The notes under the pieces are model-generated. The model was not told the DNA's origin. It did not search any database and saw nothing but the letters and a program-made list of their open reading frames with translations. Both the position numbers and the translations under genes were made by a program. 64,000 bases of DNA from Phenylobacterium sp. SCN 70-31. Lineage in GTDB: Bacteria > Pseudomonadota > Alphaproteobacteria > Caulobacterales > Caulobacteraceae. The stretch spans positions 1-64,000 of the forward strand of contig NZ_MEEX01000017.1 in assembly GCF_001724605.1 (NCBI RefSeq). Direction: 5' to 3'. Below, piece by piece: positions 34,951-46,931 of this stretch; position 1 is the stretch's first letter; every line of letters starts with the position of its first letter.

Positions 34951-34992
34951 CCATGTCTCAGGCCCCATGTCTCAGGCCCCATGTCTCAGGCC
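34951..34992. repeat. Three exact 14-bp tandem repeats at an SDR stop codon
   Basis: CCATGTCTCAGGCC is repeated exactly at 34951-34964, 34965-34978 and 34979-34992. The last unit contains the stop codon of the SDR gene (minus strand), so the array is its extended 3' end. Similar in period and position to the 14-bp array at 13206-13246. Confidence 0.85.
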
Positions 34993-35954
34993 TCGGGGAA
35001 GGTCTCGCCGACCATCGCCTCGCTCAACGCCCAGAGCGCCCGTGCGCGATCGGGGTCCAGCGCATAGGGGCGCACGCCGCCCCGGAGTCCCTCGCCCTCC
35101 ACGATCCCGGCGACGTGGCAGTCCTCGCAATAGCGGCCCCCGACCTCGTCCGCGGGCGCCACGACCCCGGCCCAGACGCTGGTGGCCGCCCCCTGCGGGA
35201 TCGTCTTCCAGGAAAACGCCTCCCCGCCGGCGTTCCGCATGTTGGCCACCAGGGCGTCCATCGTCTCCTGGGTCATGTGACGACCGAGTTCGGTCTGGAT
35301 GCCGCCGGGATGCACCGCCGTAGCCCGCACGCCGCGGTGGCGGTGACGCCGGTCGAACTCCACCGCGAAGTGGATGTTCGCCGTCTTCGACCGCCCGTAG
35401 GCCACGAACTCGGCATACGGCGTGCGATCGAAGTTCGGGTCCTCCAGATCCACGTCCGAGAAGCGGTGCCCTGCGGACGACAGGTTCACCAGGCGCGCGC
35501 CCGGCCCCATCAGCCCGGCGATGCGGTTCACCAAAACGAAGTGGCCCAGGTGGTTGGTCCCGAACTGGGTCTCGAACCCGTCGGACGTCTTGCCGAACGG
35601 CGTCGCCATCACGCCGGCGTTGGCGATCACCAGATCGAAGGTCTCGCCGCGGGCGACCAGGGCGTCGGCGCAGGCGCGGACGCTGGCCAGCGACGCGAGG
35701 TCCAGTTCCACCAGATCCAGTCGCCCGCCATTGGCCGCGCCGGAGCGTACGATTTCCGTGGCCTTGCGGGCCTTGTCCAGGTCGCGCGCGGCGCCGACCA
35801 CGTGCGCGCCGCGGGCCGCCAGCACGCGGGCGGTTTCCACGCCCAGGCCCGCCGAGACGCCGGTCACGAGAATTCTCCGACCGGAGAGATCGACGCCGTC
35901 CAGGACGTCGTCGGTTGTGGACTGGGCGCCGATGGCCTGGGTTGCGCTGGTCAT
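34986..35954 (-). CDS. Short-chain dehydrogenase/reductase (322 aa)
   Basis: NAD(P)-dependent oxidoreductase. The nucleotide site is T-G-V-S-A-G-L-G (residues about 31-38), followed by N-A-G-V-M in the family position, L-S-S-A-G-H catalytic Ser, and Y-G-R-S-K with the catalytic Tyr and Lys. The extra C-terminal part and F-G-T-N-H-L-G-H-F are typical of the retinol-dehydrogenase-like group. Divergent from an AraC-type regulator, which probably controls it. Substrate unknown. Confidence 0.9.
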   Translation of the reverse strand: MTSATQAIGAQSTTDDVLDGVDLSGRRILVTGVSAGLGVETARVLAARGAHVVGAARDLDKARKATEIVRSGAANGGRLDLVELDLASLASVRACADALVARGETFDLVIANAGVMATPFGKTSDGFETQFGTNHLGHFVLVNRIAGLMGPGARLVNLSSAGHRFSDVDLEDPNFDRTPYAEFVAYGRSKTANIHFAVEFDRRHRHRGVRATAVHPGGIQTELGRHMTQETMDALVANMRNAGGEAFSWKTIPQGAATSVWAGVVAPADEVGGRYCEDCHVAGIVEGEGLRGGVRPYALDPDRARALWALSEAMVGETFPEA

Positions 35955-36114
35955 GGTTGGTCGTCCTTCCGGAGTTTCGCTTGACCTTCATCTGGGGCCG
36001 CCCGGGAGGCGCCGTGCGCCTGTTCGTCGCGAAGTCTTGCCCGATCCTCTCAACCCGGCCAGTGGCGGGCGAGCGCCCCTTGCCGCCGCGCTGCCGCGAT
36101 CCGATCATCTCCCC

Positions 36115-37017
36115 ATGCAGGATATTCTGTCCGAGATGGGCGATATCGCCGCGCGGCACACGTTCGGCGCCCGCAGCCAGACGCCGGCGCCGCGCGTGTC
36201 GCTGTTCCAGAGCTTCGCCCGCACGACGCTTCAGCCGGTGCTGTACGAGCCGATGCTGTGCGTGGTGATCCAGGGCGCCAAGGCGGTGACCATCGGCGAC
36301 CGTCGTCTCCGCTACGATCCGGCCAGCTACGCCATCGGCTCGGTGGAGATGCCCGTCACCAGCGGCGTGATCGAGGCCAGCGCCCAGCGGCCATACCGGG
36401 CGGTGTCGCTCGGGCTGGACCGGGGAATCCTGGCCGGGCTGCTGCCCCAGGTGGACGGCGGCGCGATGGAGCCCACCCCCTTCGGCTTCGACGTCTGTCC
36501 GATGACGCCGGACCTCGCCGACGCCTGGCTGCGGCTTCTTCGGTTGCTGGACCGGCCGTCCGACATCCCCGTGCTGGCCCCCATGCTGGAGCGCGAGATC
36601 CTGTATCGCCTGCTCCAGGGCCCGCAGGCGCGCATGCTGCGCCAGATCGCGGCCGCCGACAGCCGCCTGTCGCAGGTGCGCCGGGCCATCGCCTGGATCC
36701 GGGAGCACTACAGCAAGCCCTTGCGGGTGGAGCATCTCGCCGGACGGGCGGGCATGAGCGTGGCCACCTTCCACCGGCACTTCAAGGCCGCGACGGCGAT
36801 GAGCCCGCTCCAGTTCCAGAAGACGCTCCGCCTTCAACACGCGCGAAGCCTGCTGATCGCCGAACCCGACGCGGCCCGCGCAGGCTACGCGGTGGGCTAC
36901 GAGAGCGCGTCGCAGTTCAGTCGCGAGTATGCGCGGCTGTTCGGCTCGCCGCCGGCGCGGGACGCCCAGCGCCTGCGCCGCGACGCGGCCATGCTGGAGG
37001 GCGTGATCGCCCCGTGA
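36115..37017 (+). CDS. AraC-family transcriptional regulator (300 aa)
   Basis: N-terminal AraC_N (PF06719-like) effector domain with A-R-T-T-L-Q-P-V-L-Y-E-P-M-L-C-V-V-I-Q-G-A-K, and a C-terminal pair of helix-turn-helix motifs (L-R-V-E-H-L-A-G-R-A-G-M-S-V-A-T-F-H-R-H-F and A-G-Y-A-V-G-Y-E-S-A-S-Q-F-S-R-E-Y). Start ATG 36115 was chosen by the homology boundary, as the frame is open far upstream. Divergent from the SDR gene; by position it likely activates that gene in response to a small molecule, probably the enzyme's substrate. Confidence 0.9.
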   Translation: MQDILSEMGDIAARHTFGARSQTPAPRVSLFQSFARTTLQPVLYEPMLCVVIQGAKAVTIGDRRLRYDPASYAIGSVEMPVTSGVIEASAQRPYRAVSLGLDRGILAGLLPQVDGGAMEPTPFGFDVCPMTPDLADAWLRLLRLLDRPSDIPVLAPMLEREILYRLLQGPQARMLRQIAAADSRLSQVRRAIAWIREHYSKPLRVEHLAGRAGMSVATFHRHFKAATAMSPLQFQKTLRLQHARSLLIAEPDAARAGYAVGYESASQFSREYARLFGSPPARDAQRLRRDAAMLEGVIAP

Positions 37018-37103
37018 AGACAGGAGACTGACGTTCTCGTGAGTCTGGAAACCAAAGGGTTCTGAAGGGGTTATGACGGTCGGTTCCATAAGGGAGATCG
37101 ACC

Positions 37104-37427
37104 TTGTCCCACCGTCTTCCGGTTCTTCTGGCCGCCGCGGCCCTGGCCGCAGCTCCGCTGGCCGCCCACGCCCAGCCCGCCGCGCCGGCGACGGCGGCGT
37201 CCGGCGCTTCGAAGATGGCGGCGAGGGCTGAGGCGAAGCCGGCGCAGCGCACGCCGAAGCTGCGGGCCGTCCCCCGCATTCTTCCGGCGCCCTCGGTCTC
37301 GGAACGACTGGCGGCCCCGTCCCGCGACGAGCTTCCCGACGTGGGCGTACGCGCCAGGGCCGAGTGGTTCGACGACCAGGGCCTGCGCGTCGACGGCACG
37401 AAGATCGCCTATCGGCAAAGGTTCTGA
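37104..37427 (+). CDS. Small exported protein, unknown (107 aa)
   Basis: Start TTG at 37104 with an AGGGAG site upstream. Residues 1-24 form a signal peptide ending A-H-A-Q, followed by an Ala/Pro-rich segment and a basic middle; the C-terminal 40 residues (V-R-A-R-A-E-W-F-D-D-Q-G-L) are more ordered. No domain recognised. Expected to be periplasmic. Confidence 0.6.
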   Translation: MSHRLPVLLAAAALAAAPLAAHAQPAAPATAASGASKMAARAEAKPAQRTPKLRAVPRILPAPSVSERLAAPSRDELPDVGVRARAEWFDDQGLRVDGTKIAYRQRF

Positions 37428-37514
37428 TCCGCCCTCGCCACGGCTGCGCCACAGATCCGATCTGCTGACAGCGTGGTGTCAGCAGGCCCTTCGCGCCCGC
37501 GAGACGCCGGCTTT

Positions 37515-37529
37515 GTTCCCACTCCGTTC
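37515..37529 (+). promoter_or_regulatory. LexA (SOS) box upstream of uvrA
   Basis: GTTC-CCACTCC-GTTC is an exact match to the alphaproteobacterial LexA operator GTTC-N7-GTTC, 85 bases before the uvrA start. LexA repression lifted by DNA damage is therefore the expected control. Confidence 0.8.
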
Positions 37530-37613
37530 CCGTGTTATCCGTGAGTCGCCTCACCTACATTGGGCGGTCCCGCGGGCGGTGGCCCGGCGGGCCGTCCCAG
37601 CTTACGGACTCCC

Positions 37614-40514
<2,901 letters not shown>

Positions 40515-40609
40515 GACCAGCTTCCTCCGGCGAAATGGGACAAGGCGGAAGCAACCTCTGCCTTGGATGAACCGTTATGGCGTCTGACAGCACTCCCGGA
40601 GGCGAGACC

Positions 40610-40990
40610 ATGGGCATCTTCAGCTCGATGATGGACAAGATCTTCAACCGCAAGAAGCCGGCGGCCCCGGCGGCCGCCCCAGCTTCAGCGCCCGCCGCCA
40701 CGGCCGCTCCAGCGGCGGCCCCGCCTGCCGAGCCCGTGGACGTCGAGGCCGTCCTCGTGGAACTCGCCGCCTCCAAGGGCGGCGGCGGCAACTGGCGCAC
40801 CTCGATCGTCGACCTGCTGAAGCTCCTCGACCTCGATTCCAGTCTTGCGGCGCGCAAGGAACTGGCCGCGGATCTGGCGGTCGACGCCGGGCCGCACGGC
40901 AGCGCCGAACAGAACATCGCCCTGATCAAGGCGGTCTGGGTGGCCCTGGAAAAGAACGGCGGCAAGGTTCCGGCGTCGCTCCGCGACTGA
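40610..40990 (+). CDS. DUF3597 family protein (126 aa)
   Basis: M-G-I-F-S-S-M-M-D-K-I-F start, an Ala/Pro-rich linker, then the DUF3597 core (V-D-V-E-A-V-L-V-E-L-A, G-G-N-W-R-T-S-I-V-D-L-L-K-L-L-D-L-D-S-S-L-A-A-R). Such proteins resemble the C-terminal part of LysM-associated lipoproteins. Function not known. ATG 40610 has GGAGGCGAG upstream and is preferred over an in-frame codon at 40577. Confidence 0.8.
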   Translation: MGIFSSMMDKIFNRKKPAAPAAAPASAPAATAAPAAAPPAEPVDVEAVLVELAASKGGGGNWRTSIVDLLKLLDLDSSLAARKELAADLAVDAGPHGSAEQNIALIKAVWVALEKNGGKVPASLRD

Positions 40991-41096
40991 GCGCGGCAGG
41001 CGGTTGGACGGCGGCCTGGCCGTACCGACCGCCCCTGTTGCTCCCGGGCGCATTTGCACTACCGTCCTCCCAAACAAGACCGCCCGGGAGGTGAAT

Positions 41097-41708
41097 TTGA
41101 TCCTGTATGGCGCGCCGATGCCGGCGCCGAATCCGCGCCGCGTGCGTATCTTCCTGGCCGAGAAGGGCGTCGAGCTGGCCGAGACGCCGGTCAGCCTCAT
41201 GAAGCGCGAGCACAAGAGCCCCGAACACCGGGCGCGCAACAGCCTGGGCCAGGTGCCGACCCTGGAACTGGACGACGGGACCTGTATCTCAGAGACCGTG
41301 GCCATCTGCCGGTACTTCGAGGAGACGCATCCCAAGCCGCCCCTGTTCGGCACGACCGCCGTGGAGAAGGCCCAGGTGGACATGTGGATCCGCCGGGTGG
41401 AGTTCACCGTGATGTCGCCGGTCGGGAACTTCTGGCGCCACGCCCACCCGCTCACCGCGTCGCTGCTGACCCAGTACAAGGACTTCGGGGAGTCCAATCG
41501 CGAGACCTACGCGGGCGCACAGCGCTGGCTGGACGGCGAGCTGAAGGACAGGCCGTTCGTGGCCGGCGACCGTTACAGCGTGGCCGACATCTGCCTGATC
41601 TCCACGGTGGACTTCGCCGACTGGATCGGCCTGCCGATCGCCGACGAGCATGCCAACCTGAAGGCCTGGCGCGAGCGCGTCTCGTCACGGCCCAGCGCCG
41701 CCGCGTAG
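41097..41708 (+). CDS. Glutathione S-transferase (203 aa)
   Basis: Cytosolic GST. The thioredoxin-like domain begins I-L-Y-G-A-P-M-P-A-P-N-P-R-R-V-R-I-F-L and has Q-V-P-T-L-E-L and I-S-E-T-V-A-I in the glutathione site. The helical C-terminal domain follows with D-R-Y-S-V-A-D-I-C-L-I-S, the N-capping box region. The TTG at 41097 has GGGAGG at ideal spacing; an in-frame GTG at 41091 overlaps that site and is less likely. Substrate not known. Confidence 0.88.
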   Translation: MILYGAPMPAPNPRRVRIFLAEKGVELAETPVSLMKREHKSPEHRARNSLGQVPTLELDDGTCISETVAICRYFEETHPKPPLFGTTAVEKAQVDMWIRRVEFTVMSPVGNFWRHAHPLTASLLTQYKDFGESNRETYAGAQRWLDGELKDRPFVAGDRYSVADICLISTVDFADWIGLPIADEHANLKAWRERVSSRPSAAA

Positions 41709-41712
41709 GCGC

Positions 41713-42612
41713 CTATTCCGTGCGCCCCGTCAGCCCCCGGTAGGCCCACGCCCCGGGGGCGGCGATGACCGCGTAGTAGACGGCGGTGAAGATGGCGCCG
41801 ACCACCATGTAGGCGATCATGAAGGGGTTCAGGTACGTCCGGATCGTCGTCTCGTCCGGCTGGAACACGCGCGAGAGGTCGGCGAGGCTTCCGCCGATCG
41901 ACAGCATGACGATCCCCGACAGCATGAAGAAGATCATCATCACCAGGATCGCCACGACGATCACGCAGCAGATCGCCAGGACATAGGCGCCCAGAAGCCG
42001 CGGGAACTGTCCTCTGGTGAGCGCCCACGAATCCAGGATCGCCAGCCGCTTGCGGTCGAACGTGACGACCGGCGCCAACGACATCCTTACGGCGACGTAG
42101 AACAGCAGGCCGAGGAGAAACAGTTCGGCGGCCATGAAGACGAAGGTGAAGGCGGCCTGGCCGGCCAGCGAGGCCACGAAGGACACCAGCCCCACCGCGA
42201 TCTGGCCCGCGGCGAACAGACAGACGCCCAGCACGACATAGATCAGCGTGAGCGCCATCAGCCGGAACTCGTCAGGGCCCAGCCGCAGGTAGCTGAACTT
42301 GCCGTCCTCGGGCGCCAGGACGATCCGGTAGACCGCGGCCGCCATTACGCACTGGACCGCCAGACCGAAGAGGATTACCGGCGAAAGGACCGTGAGCGTC
42401 TGGATCAGCACCGCAGGGTCCGGCGGCTGGCTGGGGTCGCTCTGAAGCTGCTCCATCGCCTCGCGCGCCTCGGCCGGCATGTTGACCGTGATCAGGACGC
42501 TGACGACGCTGACCGCGAAGCAGAAGAGGGTCCAGGCAATGAGGGCTCGGGGCCTTTCTCGGGTGATCCGAAAGCCTTCCAACGCGGCGTCAGTCGCCGA
42601 AAACCCTGTCAT
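41713..42612 (-). CDS. Multi-pass membrane protein, unknown (299 aa)
   Basis: Five to six hydrophobic segments (near residues 28-50, 75-105, 115-180 in two, 200-235, and 265-285), giving a polytopic inner-membrane protein without recognised catalytic motifs. The soluble first 25 residues ([19 protein letters not shown]) resemble glycerophosphoryl-diester-like membrane domain proteins, but I would not assign them. ATG 42612 has AAGGG at 6 bases; the ATG two codons earlier does not. Confidence 0.7.
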   Translation of the reverse strand: MTGFSATDAALEGFRITRERPRALIAWTLFCFAVSVVSVLITVNMPAEAREAMEQLQSDPSQPPDPAVLIQTLTVLSPVILFGLAVQCVMAAAVYRIVLAPEDGKFSYLRLGPDEFRLMALTLIYVVLGVCLFAAGQIAVGLVSFVASLAGQAAFTFVFMAAELFLLGLLFYVAVRMSLAPVVTFDRKRLAILDSWALTRGQFPRLLGAYVLAICCVIVVAILVMMIFFMLSGIVMLSIGGSLADLSRVFQPDETTIRTYLNPFMIAYMVVGAIFTAVYYAVIAAPGAWAYRGLTGRTE

Positions 42613-42734
42613 CCTCATCCCTTCGGCCCGGCGTACGACGCAGGCCACCCTTCCCGTCGCAATGTGGCGCGCACCGGGGCGCGCCCGCAAGGCCTCGCTC
42701 GCGATCCTGCGACGGAGTTGCTACTAGGCCACGC

Positions 42735-44132
42735 ATGTCGAAACCCATCCATGTGATCGGCGGGGGCCTGGCCGGCTCGGAAGCCGCCTGGCAGATCGCC
42801 CAGGCGGGCGTGCCCGTCGTGATCCACGAAATGCGTCCCGTCCGCGGCACCGACGCCCACCAGACCGACAAGCTGGCCGAACTGGTCTGCTCCAACTCGT
42901 TCCGGGCCGACGACTGGGCCGGCAACGCCGTGGGCCTGCTCCACGCCGAGATGCGGGCGCTGGACTCGATCATCATGGCGGCGGGCGATGCGCACCAGGT
43001 CCCGGCCGGCGGCGCCCTGGCCGTCGACCGCGAAGGCTTCAGTCAGGCCGTGACCGACCGCCTGTCGGCCCATCCGCTGGTCACCCTCGCCCGCGAGGAA
43101 GTGGCCGGCCTGCCGCCCGCCGAGTGGGACAGCGTGATCGTGGCCACCGGCCCCCTCACCTCGCCGGCCCTGGCCGGGGCCGTCCTGGCGTTGACCGGCG
43201 AAGACCAGCTCGCGTTCTTCGACGCCATCGCCCCGATCGTGAACGTCGAGTCGGTCGACATGGACGTGGCCTGGCGGCAGTCGCGCTACGACAAGGAAGG
43301 TCCTGGCGGCGACGCGACCGCCTACATCAACTGCCCGATGGACCAGGCGCAGTATGAGGCCTTCATCGACGCCCTGCTGGCCGGTCCGAAGTCCGAGTTC
43401 AAGGACTGGGAGAACGTGCCCTACTTCGACGGCTGCCTGCCGATCGAGGTGATGGCCGAGCGCGGGCGCGAAACCCTGCGCCACGGCCCCATGAAGCCTG
43501 TCGGCCTCACCAACGCCCACAAGCCGGACGAGAAGCCCTACGCCGTGGTCCAGCTCCGGCAGGACAACGCGTTGGGCACGCTCTGGAACATGGTGGGCTT
43601 CCAGACCAAGCTGAAGCACGGCGCCCAGACCGAGATCTTCCGCACCATTCCCGGCCTGGAGAGGGCGGTCTTCGCGCGCCTGGGCGGGCTGCACCGCAAC
43701 ACCTTCATCAACAGCCCGCGCCTGCTGGACAGGTCGCTGCGGCTGAAGGCCCAGCCGCGCCTGCGGTTCGCGGGCCAGGTCACCGGGGTAGAGGGTTATG
43801 TGGAGAGCGCCGCCGTGGGCCTGCTGGCCGGGCGCTTCGCGGCGGCCGAACGCCTGGGTCGCCCCATCGACCCGCCGCCGGCGACCACGGCCCTGGGCGG
43901 CCTGATCGGCCACATCACCGGCGGCCACCTGGAAGGCGGGGCCGGCTCGTTCCAGCCCATGAACATCAACTACGGGCTCCTGCCCCCCATGGCGCCGCCG
44001 AAACGCGACGCAGAGGGACGCCGCCTGGGCGCCAAGGAGAAGACGCGGGCGAAGAAGCGCATGATGGGCGAGCGCGCCCTGGCCGATCTCGCCGTCTGGC
44101 GAGAAGACGCCCGGGCGGCCGAACCCGCATAG
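42735..44132 (+). CDS. trmFO: tRNA (m5U54) methyltransferase TrmFO (465 aa)
   Basis: FAD- and methylenetetrahydrofolate-dependent enzyme forming ribothymidine at position 54 of tRNAs. The FAD motif [14 protein letters not shown] is at residues 6-19. The following E-M-R-P and S-N-S-F-R blocks and the C-terminal [11 protein letters not shown] are diagnostic. Full length. It reads convergently to the next gene, with stop codons 12 bases apart. Confidence 0.95.
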   Translation: MSKPIHVIGGGLAGSEAAWQIAQAGVPVVIHEMRPVRGTDAHQTDKLAELVCSNSFRADDWAGNAVGLLHAEMRALDSIIMAAGDAHQVPAGGALAVDREGFSQAVTDRLSAHPLVTLAREEVAGLPPAEWDSVIVATGPLTSPALAGAVLALTGEDQLAFFDAIAPIVNVESVDMDVAWRQSRYDKEGPGGDATAYINCPMDQAQYEAFIDALLAGPKSEFKDWENVPYFDGCLPIEVMAERGRETLRHGPMKPVGLTNAHKPDEKPYAVVQLRQDNALGTLWNMVGFQTKLKHGAQTEIFRTIPGLERAVFARLGGLHRNTFINSPRLLDRSLRLKAQPRLRFAGQVTGVEGYVESAAVGLLAGRFAAAERLGRPIDPPPATTALGGLIGHITGGHLEGGAGSFQPMNINYGLLPPMAPPKRDAEGRRLGAKEKTRAKKRMMGERALADLAVWREDARAAEPA

Positions 44133-44144
44133 GCTCCGCGCGGC

Positions 44145-44816
44145 TCAGATTCGCCCGCGGGCGACCGCCCAGGTCACACGCAGGCGCTTGCCCAGTTCGG
44201 TGCGCGCCGGATGCAGGGCCAGGGCGGCGTGGGCCACCGCGGGAAACGCCCGGACGCCCAGCCGGCGCGCGCCGGCCCTTGCGCCAACGGTGAGGGCCGC
44301 AGACAGGTCCGAGGCCGGCTTCGACACCAGGGCGGGATCACGTCGTCCCATCGCCCAGACGGCGCCGGCGTCCAGCGCGGCATCCGACGGCCCCCGGGGA
44401 TCGAGGATGTACGCGACGGCCTCGGCCGCCCGTCCGCCGGTTTGCCTCGCCCACTCCAGGACCTCCGTCTCCGTCATCGGCGTGGCGTCCAGTTCGCGAT
44501 AACGGCCGTCGATCATCGCCTCCAGCGGCGCCCGCGACAGGCCGTGGCGCGCGACCGCGGCCGCCAGCGCCTGGGCGGTCGGATGATGGCGGACGTGGCG
44601 CCCCTCGTAGATCTCGTCCAGCGCCTCGCGCCACCAGGTCAGGCGGATCTCGGCCAGCAGCGGATTGGAGGCCACGCGCGGCGCGCGGGCCAGTTCGTGA
44701 TCGTAGGCGTAGATTGCGACCGCATCGGCCCGCAGGCCGCCATCGGCCACGAACCGGCTGGAGAGCCAGCGGTCGGGGTCGGTGCGGCGGATCAGGTCGT
44801 CGAGGTCGTCGCTCAT
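44145..44816 (-). CDS. Squalene/phytoene synthase-family protein (223 aa)
   Basis: Belongs to the trans-isoprenyl synthase fold but resembles the smaller NDUFAF6-like group rather than true carotenoid synthases. The start (D-D-L-D-D-L-I-R-R-T-D-P-D-R-W-L-S-S-R-F) and Y-D-H-E-L-A and I-R-L-T-W-W-R-E-A-L-D blocks fit, the Asp-rich D-x-x-x-D prenyl-phosphate motifs of real synthases are reduced. In mitochondria the relative assists complex I assembly. Such a role here is inference. Confidence 0.8.
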   Translation of the reverse strand: MSDDLDDLIRRTDPDRWLSSRFVADGGLRADAVAIYAYDHELARAPRVASNPLLAEIRLTWWREALDEIYEGRHVRHHPTAQALAAAVARHGLSRAPLEAMIDGRYRELDATPMTETEVLEWARQTGGRAAEAVAYILDPRGPSDAALDAGAVWAMGRRDPALVSKPASDLSAALTVGARAGARRLGVRAFPAVAHAALALHPARTELGKRLRVTWAVARGRI

Positions 44817-44842
44817 GATCTCGAAACGCGGAATGGGGCGTA

Positions 44843-44875
44843 AAACGAAAAAGGCCCGCCGCAGGGGCGGGCCTT
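44843..44875 (-). terminator. Intrinsic terminator after the PuuD-like gene
   Basis: Stem AAGGCCCGCC / GGCGGGCCTT (44851-44860 and 44866-44875), loop of five bases, followed on the minus strand by TTTTTCGTTTT. It lies 20 bases past the stop codon of the PuuD-like gene and ends its transcript before the next gene. Confidence 0.85.
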
Positions 44876-44894
44876 CCCGTCGGATGACTCCGGC

Positions 44895-45503
44895 CTAGCC
44901 GAAGATCGTCTGGCTCATGGTCATGGTGACCAGCATCGGCACCGACAGCAGCGTGTTGGTGCGCGAGAAGATCATGGCCTTGCGACCGGCCGCAGCCTTG
45001 GCGTCGGCGTCGCCCTCCACGATACCCAGCGCGATCTTCTGCGCCGGCCAGATGAAGGCCCAGACGTTGAAGAACATGATCGTGGCCAGCCACATGCCCA
45101 GGCCGATCAGCGTGATCTGCGGGTTGGCGAAGCCGCTCAGCGCGCCCAGGCTGAACGCGTCGAACAGATAGCCGCGCAGGTACGCCAGGATCACGCCCAT
45201 GACCCAGGTGGCCAGGGCGGCGTAGCGGAACCAGAACAGCGCCTCGGGGGCGATGTACTTGGAGACCGCCGGCTTCAGCTCGGCCGGGATCTCGGGCATC
45301 TTCCGGATCTGGACGAAGTTGAAATAATACAGCAGCCCGATCCACAGGATGCCGAAGAAGGTGTGGAGCCAGCGCGCCACCGCCGTCCAGAAGATCTGAT
45401 CCGCGCCGCCGCCGCTGTGTGCCGCGTAGCCGCCCACGATGACCAGCGCCAGCACGAAGCTGACGATCATCGTGTTGCGAAAGTTGGAAAGTAGTCCTGC
45501 CAT
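44895..45503 (-). CDS. Urate hydroxylase PuuD-like membrane protein (202 aa)
   Basis: Integral membrane protein with about five hydrophobic segments and the PuuD N-terminal domain pattern: W-L-H-T-F-F-G-I-L-W-I-G-L-L-Y-Y-F-N-F-V-Q. Known PuuD proteins add a C-terminal cytochrome c domain; it is absent here, so this short form may have another role (the family was first seen in urate utilisation). Start set at the methionine M-A-G-L-L-S-N; an in-frame upstream start 48 bases earlier exists. Ends at a good terminator. Confidence 0.75.
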   Translation of the reverse strand: MAGLLSNFRNTMIVSFVLALVIVGGYAAHSGGGADQIFWTAVARWLHTFFGILWIGLLYYFNFVQIRKMPEIPAELKPAVSKYIAPEALFWFRYAALATWVMGVILAYLRGYLFDAFSLGALSGFANPQITLIGLGMWLATIMFFNVWAFIWPAQKIALGIVEGDADAKAAAGRKAMIFSRTNTLLSVPMLVTMTMSQTIFG

Positions 45504-45575
45504 CAACTTGCCCTCGTGAATCCCTGCCCTGGCGTGGAGGTATAGGGCCATTCGCGGCCCGCCGGAAGCTGACGC

Positions 45576-45935
45576 TCAGACAGCGATCAGCGCGGCCGCC
45601 AGCCGCCGGCCTTCCGACGTCAGCAGATTGTAGAGCCGCGCGGCCGAGGGGGTGTCCATGAACTCCAGGCCGATGCCGGCCGCCTGGAGCCCCTCGCGCA
45701 CGCCGCGGGGCGGCAGGGCGTTGCGTGCGCCCACACCCAGCAGGACGAATTCCACCTCCGACGCCCCGGCGGCCAACACCGGTTCGAAGTCCGCCATCGT
45801 CAGGTCGGACAGCGCGCCGACAGGCCAGTTCCGCGGCTCGTCCCCGAGGATGAGGACCGACCCCTCGTGTCGCCCGCCCGACAGGCGGAATCCTCCGCCG
45901 CCGTAGGCCTCGATGACCGGGGCGTCGCGGGCCAC
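45576..45935 (-). CDS. Mth938-like domain protein (119 aa)
   Basis: Single-domain protein of the Mth938/NDUFAF3-like group. Core motifs: Y-G-G-G-G-F-R-L-S-G, V-L-I-L-G-D-E-P-R-N-W, and L-L-G-V-G-A-R-N-A-L-P-P, with a C-terminal helix S-A-A-R-L-Y-N-L-L. The eukaryotic relative helps complex I assembly and forms of it sit next to SecF in several alphaproteobacteria. Start is a GTG 4 bases downstream of the secF stop. Confidence 0.85.
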   Translation of the reverse strand: MARDAPVIEAYGGGGFRLSGGRHEGSVLILGDEPRNWPVGALSDLTMADFEPVLAAGASEVEFVLLGVGARNALPPRGVREGLQAAGIGLEFMDTPSAARLYNLLTSEGRRLAAALIAV

Positions 45936-45939
45936 CGCG

Positions 45940-46923
45940 TCAGGGCCGCGCGTCGAGCGGCTTGGCGGCCTCGGTCTCGGTCTCCTCGCCGCGCTTGACG
46001 CCGAGCAGGAGAACCACCGAGGCGGCGATGTAGAACGACGAGTAGGTGCCCACGACGATGCCGAAGATCATCGAGATCGAGAAGCCGAACAGGGTGTCGC
46101 CGCCGAAGGCCGCCAGCACGCCCAGGGCCATGACCCCCGTCACGCCGGTGATGATCGTCCGCGACAGCGTCTGGTTGATCGACAGGTCGATGACTTCGGC
46201 CAGCGACATGCGCTTGTATTTCCGCAGATTCTCGCGGACGCGGTCCAGAACCACGATCGTGTCGTTCACCGAGTAGCCGATGATGGTCAGGATCGCCGCC
46301 ACCGCGTTCAGCGAGAACTCCATCCCGGTCACGGCGAACAGGCCGAACGTCAGGATCACGTCGTGGAACAGCGCCGCCATGGCGCCCAGACCGAACGTCA
46401 GGCCGAAACGGAACCAGATGTAGACCGCCATCAGGCCGATGCCGAGCAGCAGCGCCAGCACGCCGTTGGTCAGCAGTTCGCCCGACACCTTGGGACCGAC
46501 CACCTCTGTCCGCACGAAGTTGACCGGACCCAGTTCACGGGTCAGCGCCGCCTTGACGCCCTCTGAGACGGCGTTCGCGTCCTGCCCCTCGGGGCTCTCG
46601 AAACGGACGAGCACGTCGTTGGGGCTGCCGAAGGCCTGCACCTGGACGTCGCCCAGGCGCATGCTCGACAGGGTCGAGCGGATCTGGCCGATGTCGGCGG
46701 GCTGGACCGTCTTCAGTTCCAGGACCGTGCCGCCCCGGAAATCGACGCCGCAGTTCAGTCCGCCGCATGGCGGCTTCAGCGGAAAGACCGTGACGGCGAG
46801 CGACGCCAGGCTCACGGCGATGGACAGCCCCAGCGCCAGCTTGGCGTAGCGCATGAACCGGAAGTTGGTCTGGACCGGCAGCAGCTTGATGAGCGGCCAC
46901 CAGGACGAACGGGTCTTGCTCAT
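45940..46923 (-). CDS. secF: Protein-export membrane protein SecF
   Basis: Auxiliary Sec translocase subunit using the proton gradient to pull proteins across the inner membrane. The first periplasmic domain begins G-V-D-F-R-G-G-T-V-L-E, and the later membrane segments include G-Y-S-V-N-D-T-I-V-V-L-D-R-V-R-E-N, the SecF signature. ATG 46923 is used; a GTG at 46935 overlapping the secD stop is the alternative. Follows secD directly. Confidence 0.93.
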   Translation of the reverse strand: MSKTRSSWWPLIKLLPVQTNFRFMRYAKLALGLSIAVSLASLAVTVFPLKPPCGGLNCGVDFRGGTVLELKTVQPADIGQIRSTLSSMRLGDVQVQAFGSPNDVLVRFESPEGQDANAVSEGVKAALTRELGPVNFVRTEVVGPKVSGELLTNGVLALLLGIGLMAVYIWFRFGLTFGLGAMAALFHDVILTFGLFAVTGMEFSLNAVAAILTIIGYSVNDTIVVLDRVRENLRKYKRMSLAEVIDLSINQTLSRTIITGVTGVMALGVLAAFGGDTLFGFSISMIFGIVVGTYSSFYIAASVVLLLGVKRGEETETEAAKPLDARP

Positions 46924-46931
46924 GGGCGGGC

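Noticed and set aside
34951..34992. Short array considered as CRISPR
   Set aside because: Units are contiguous, without spacers and only 14 bp.
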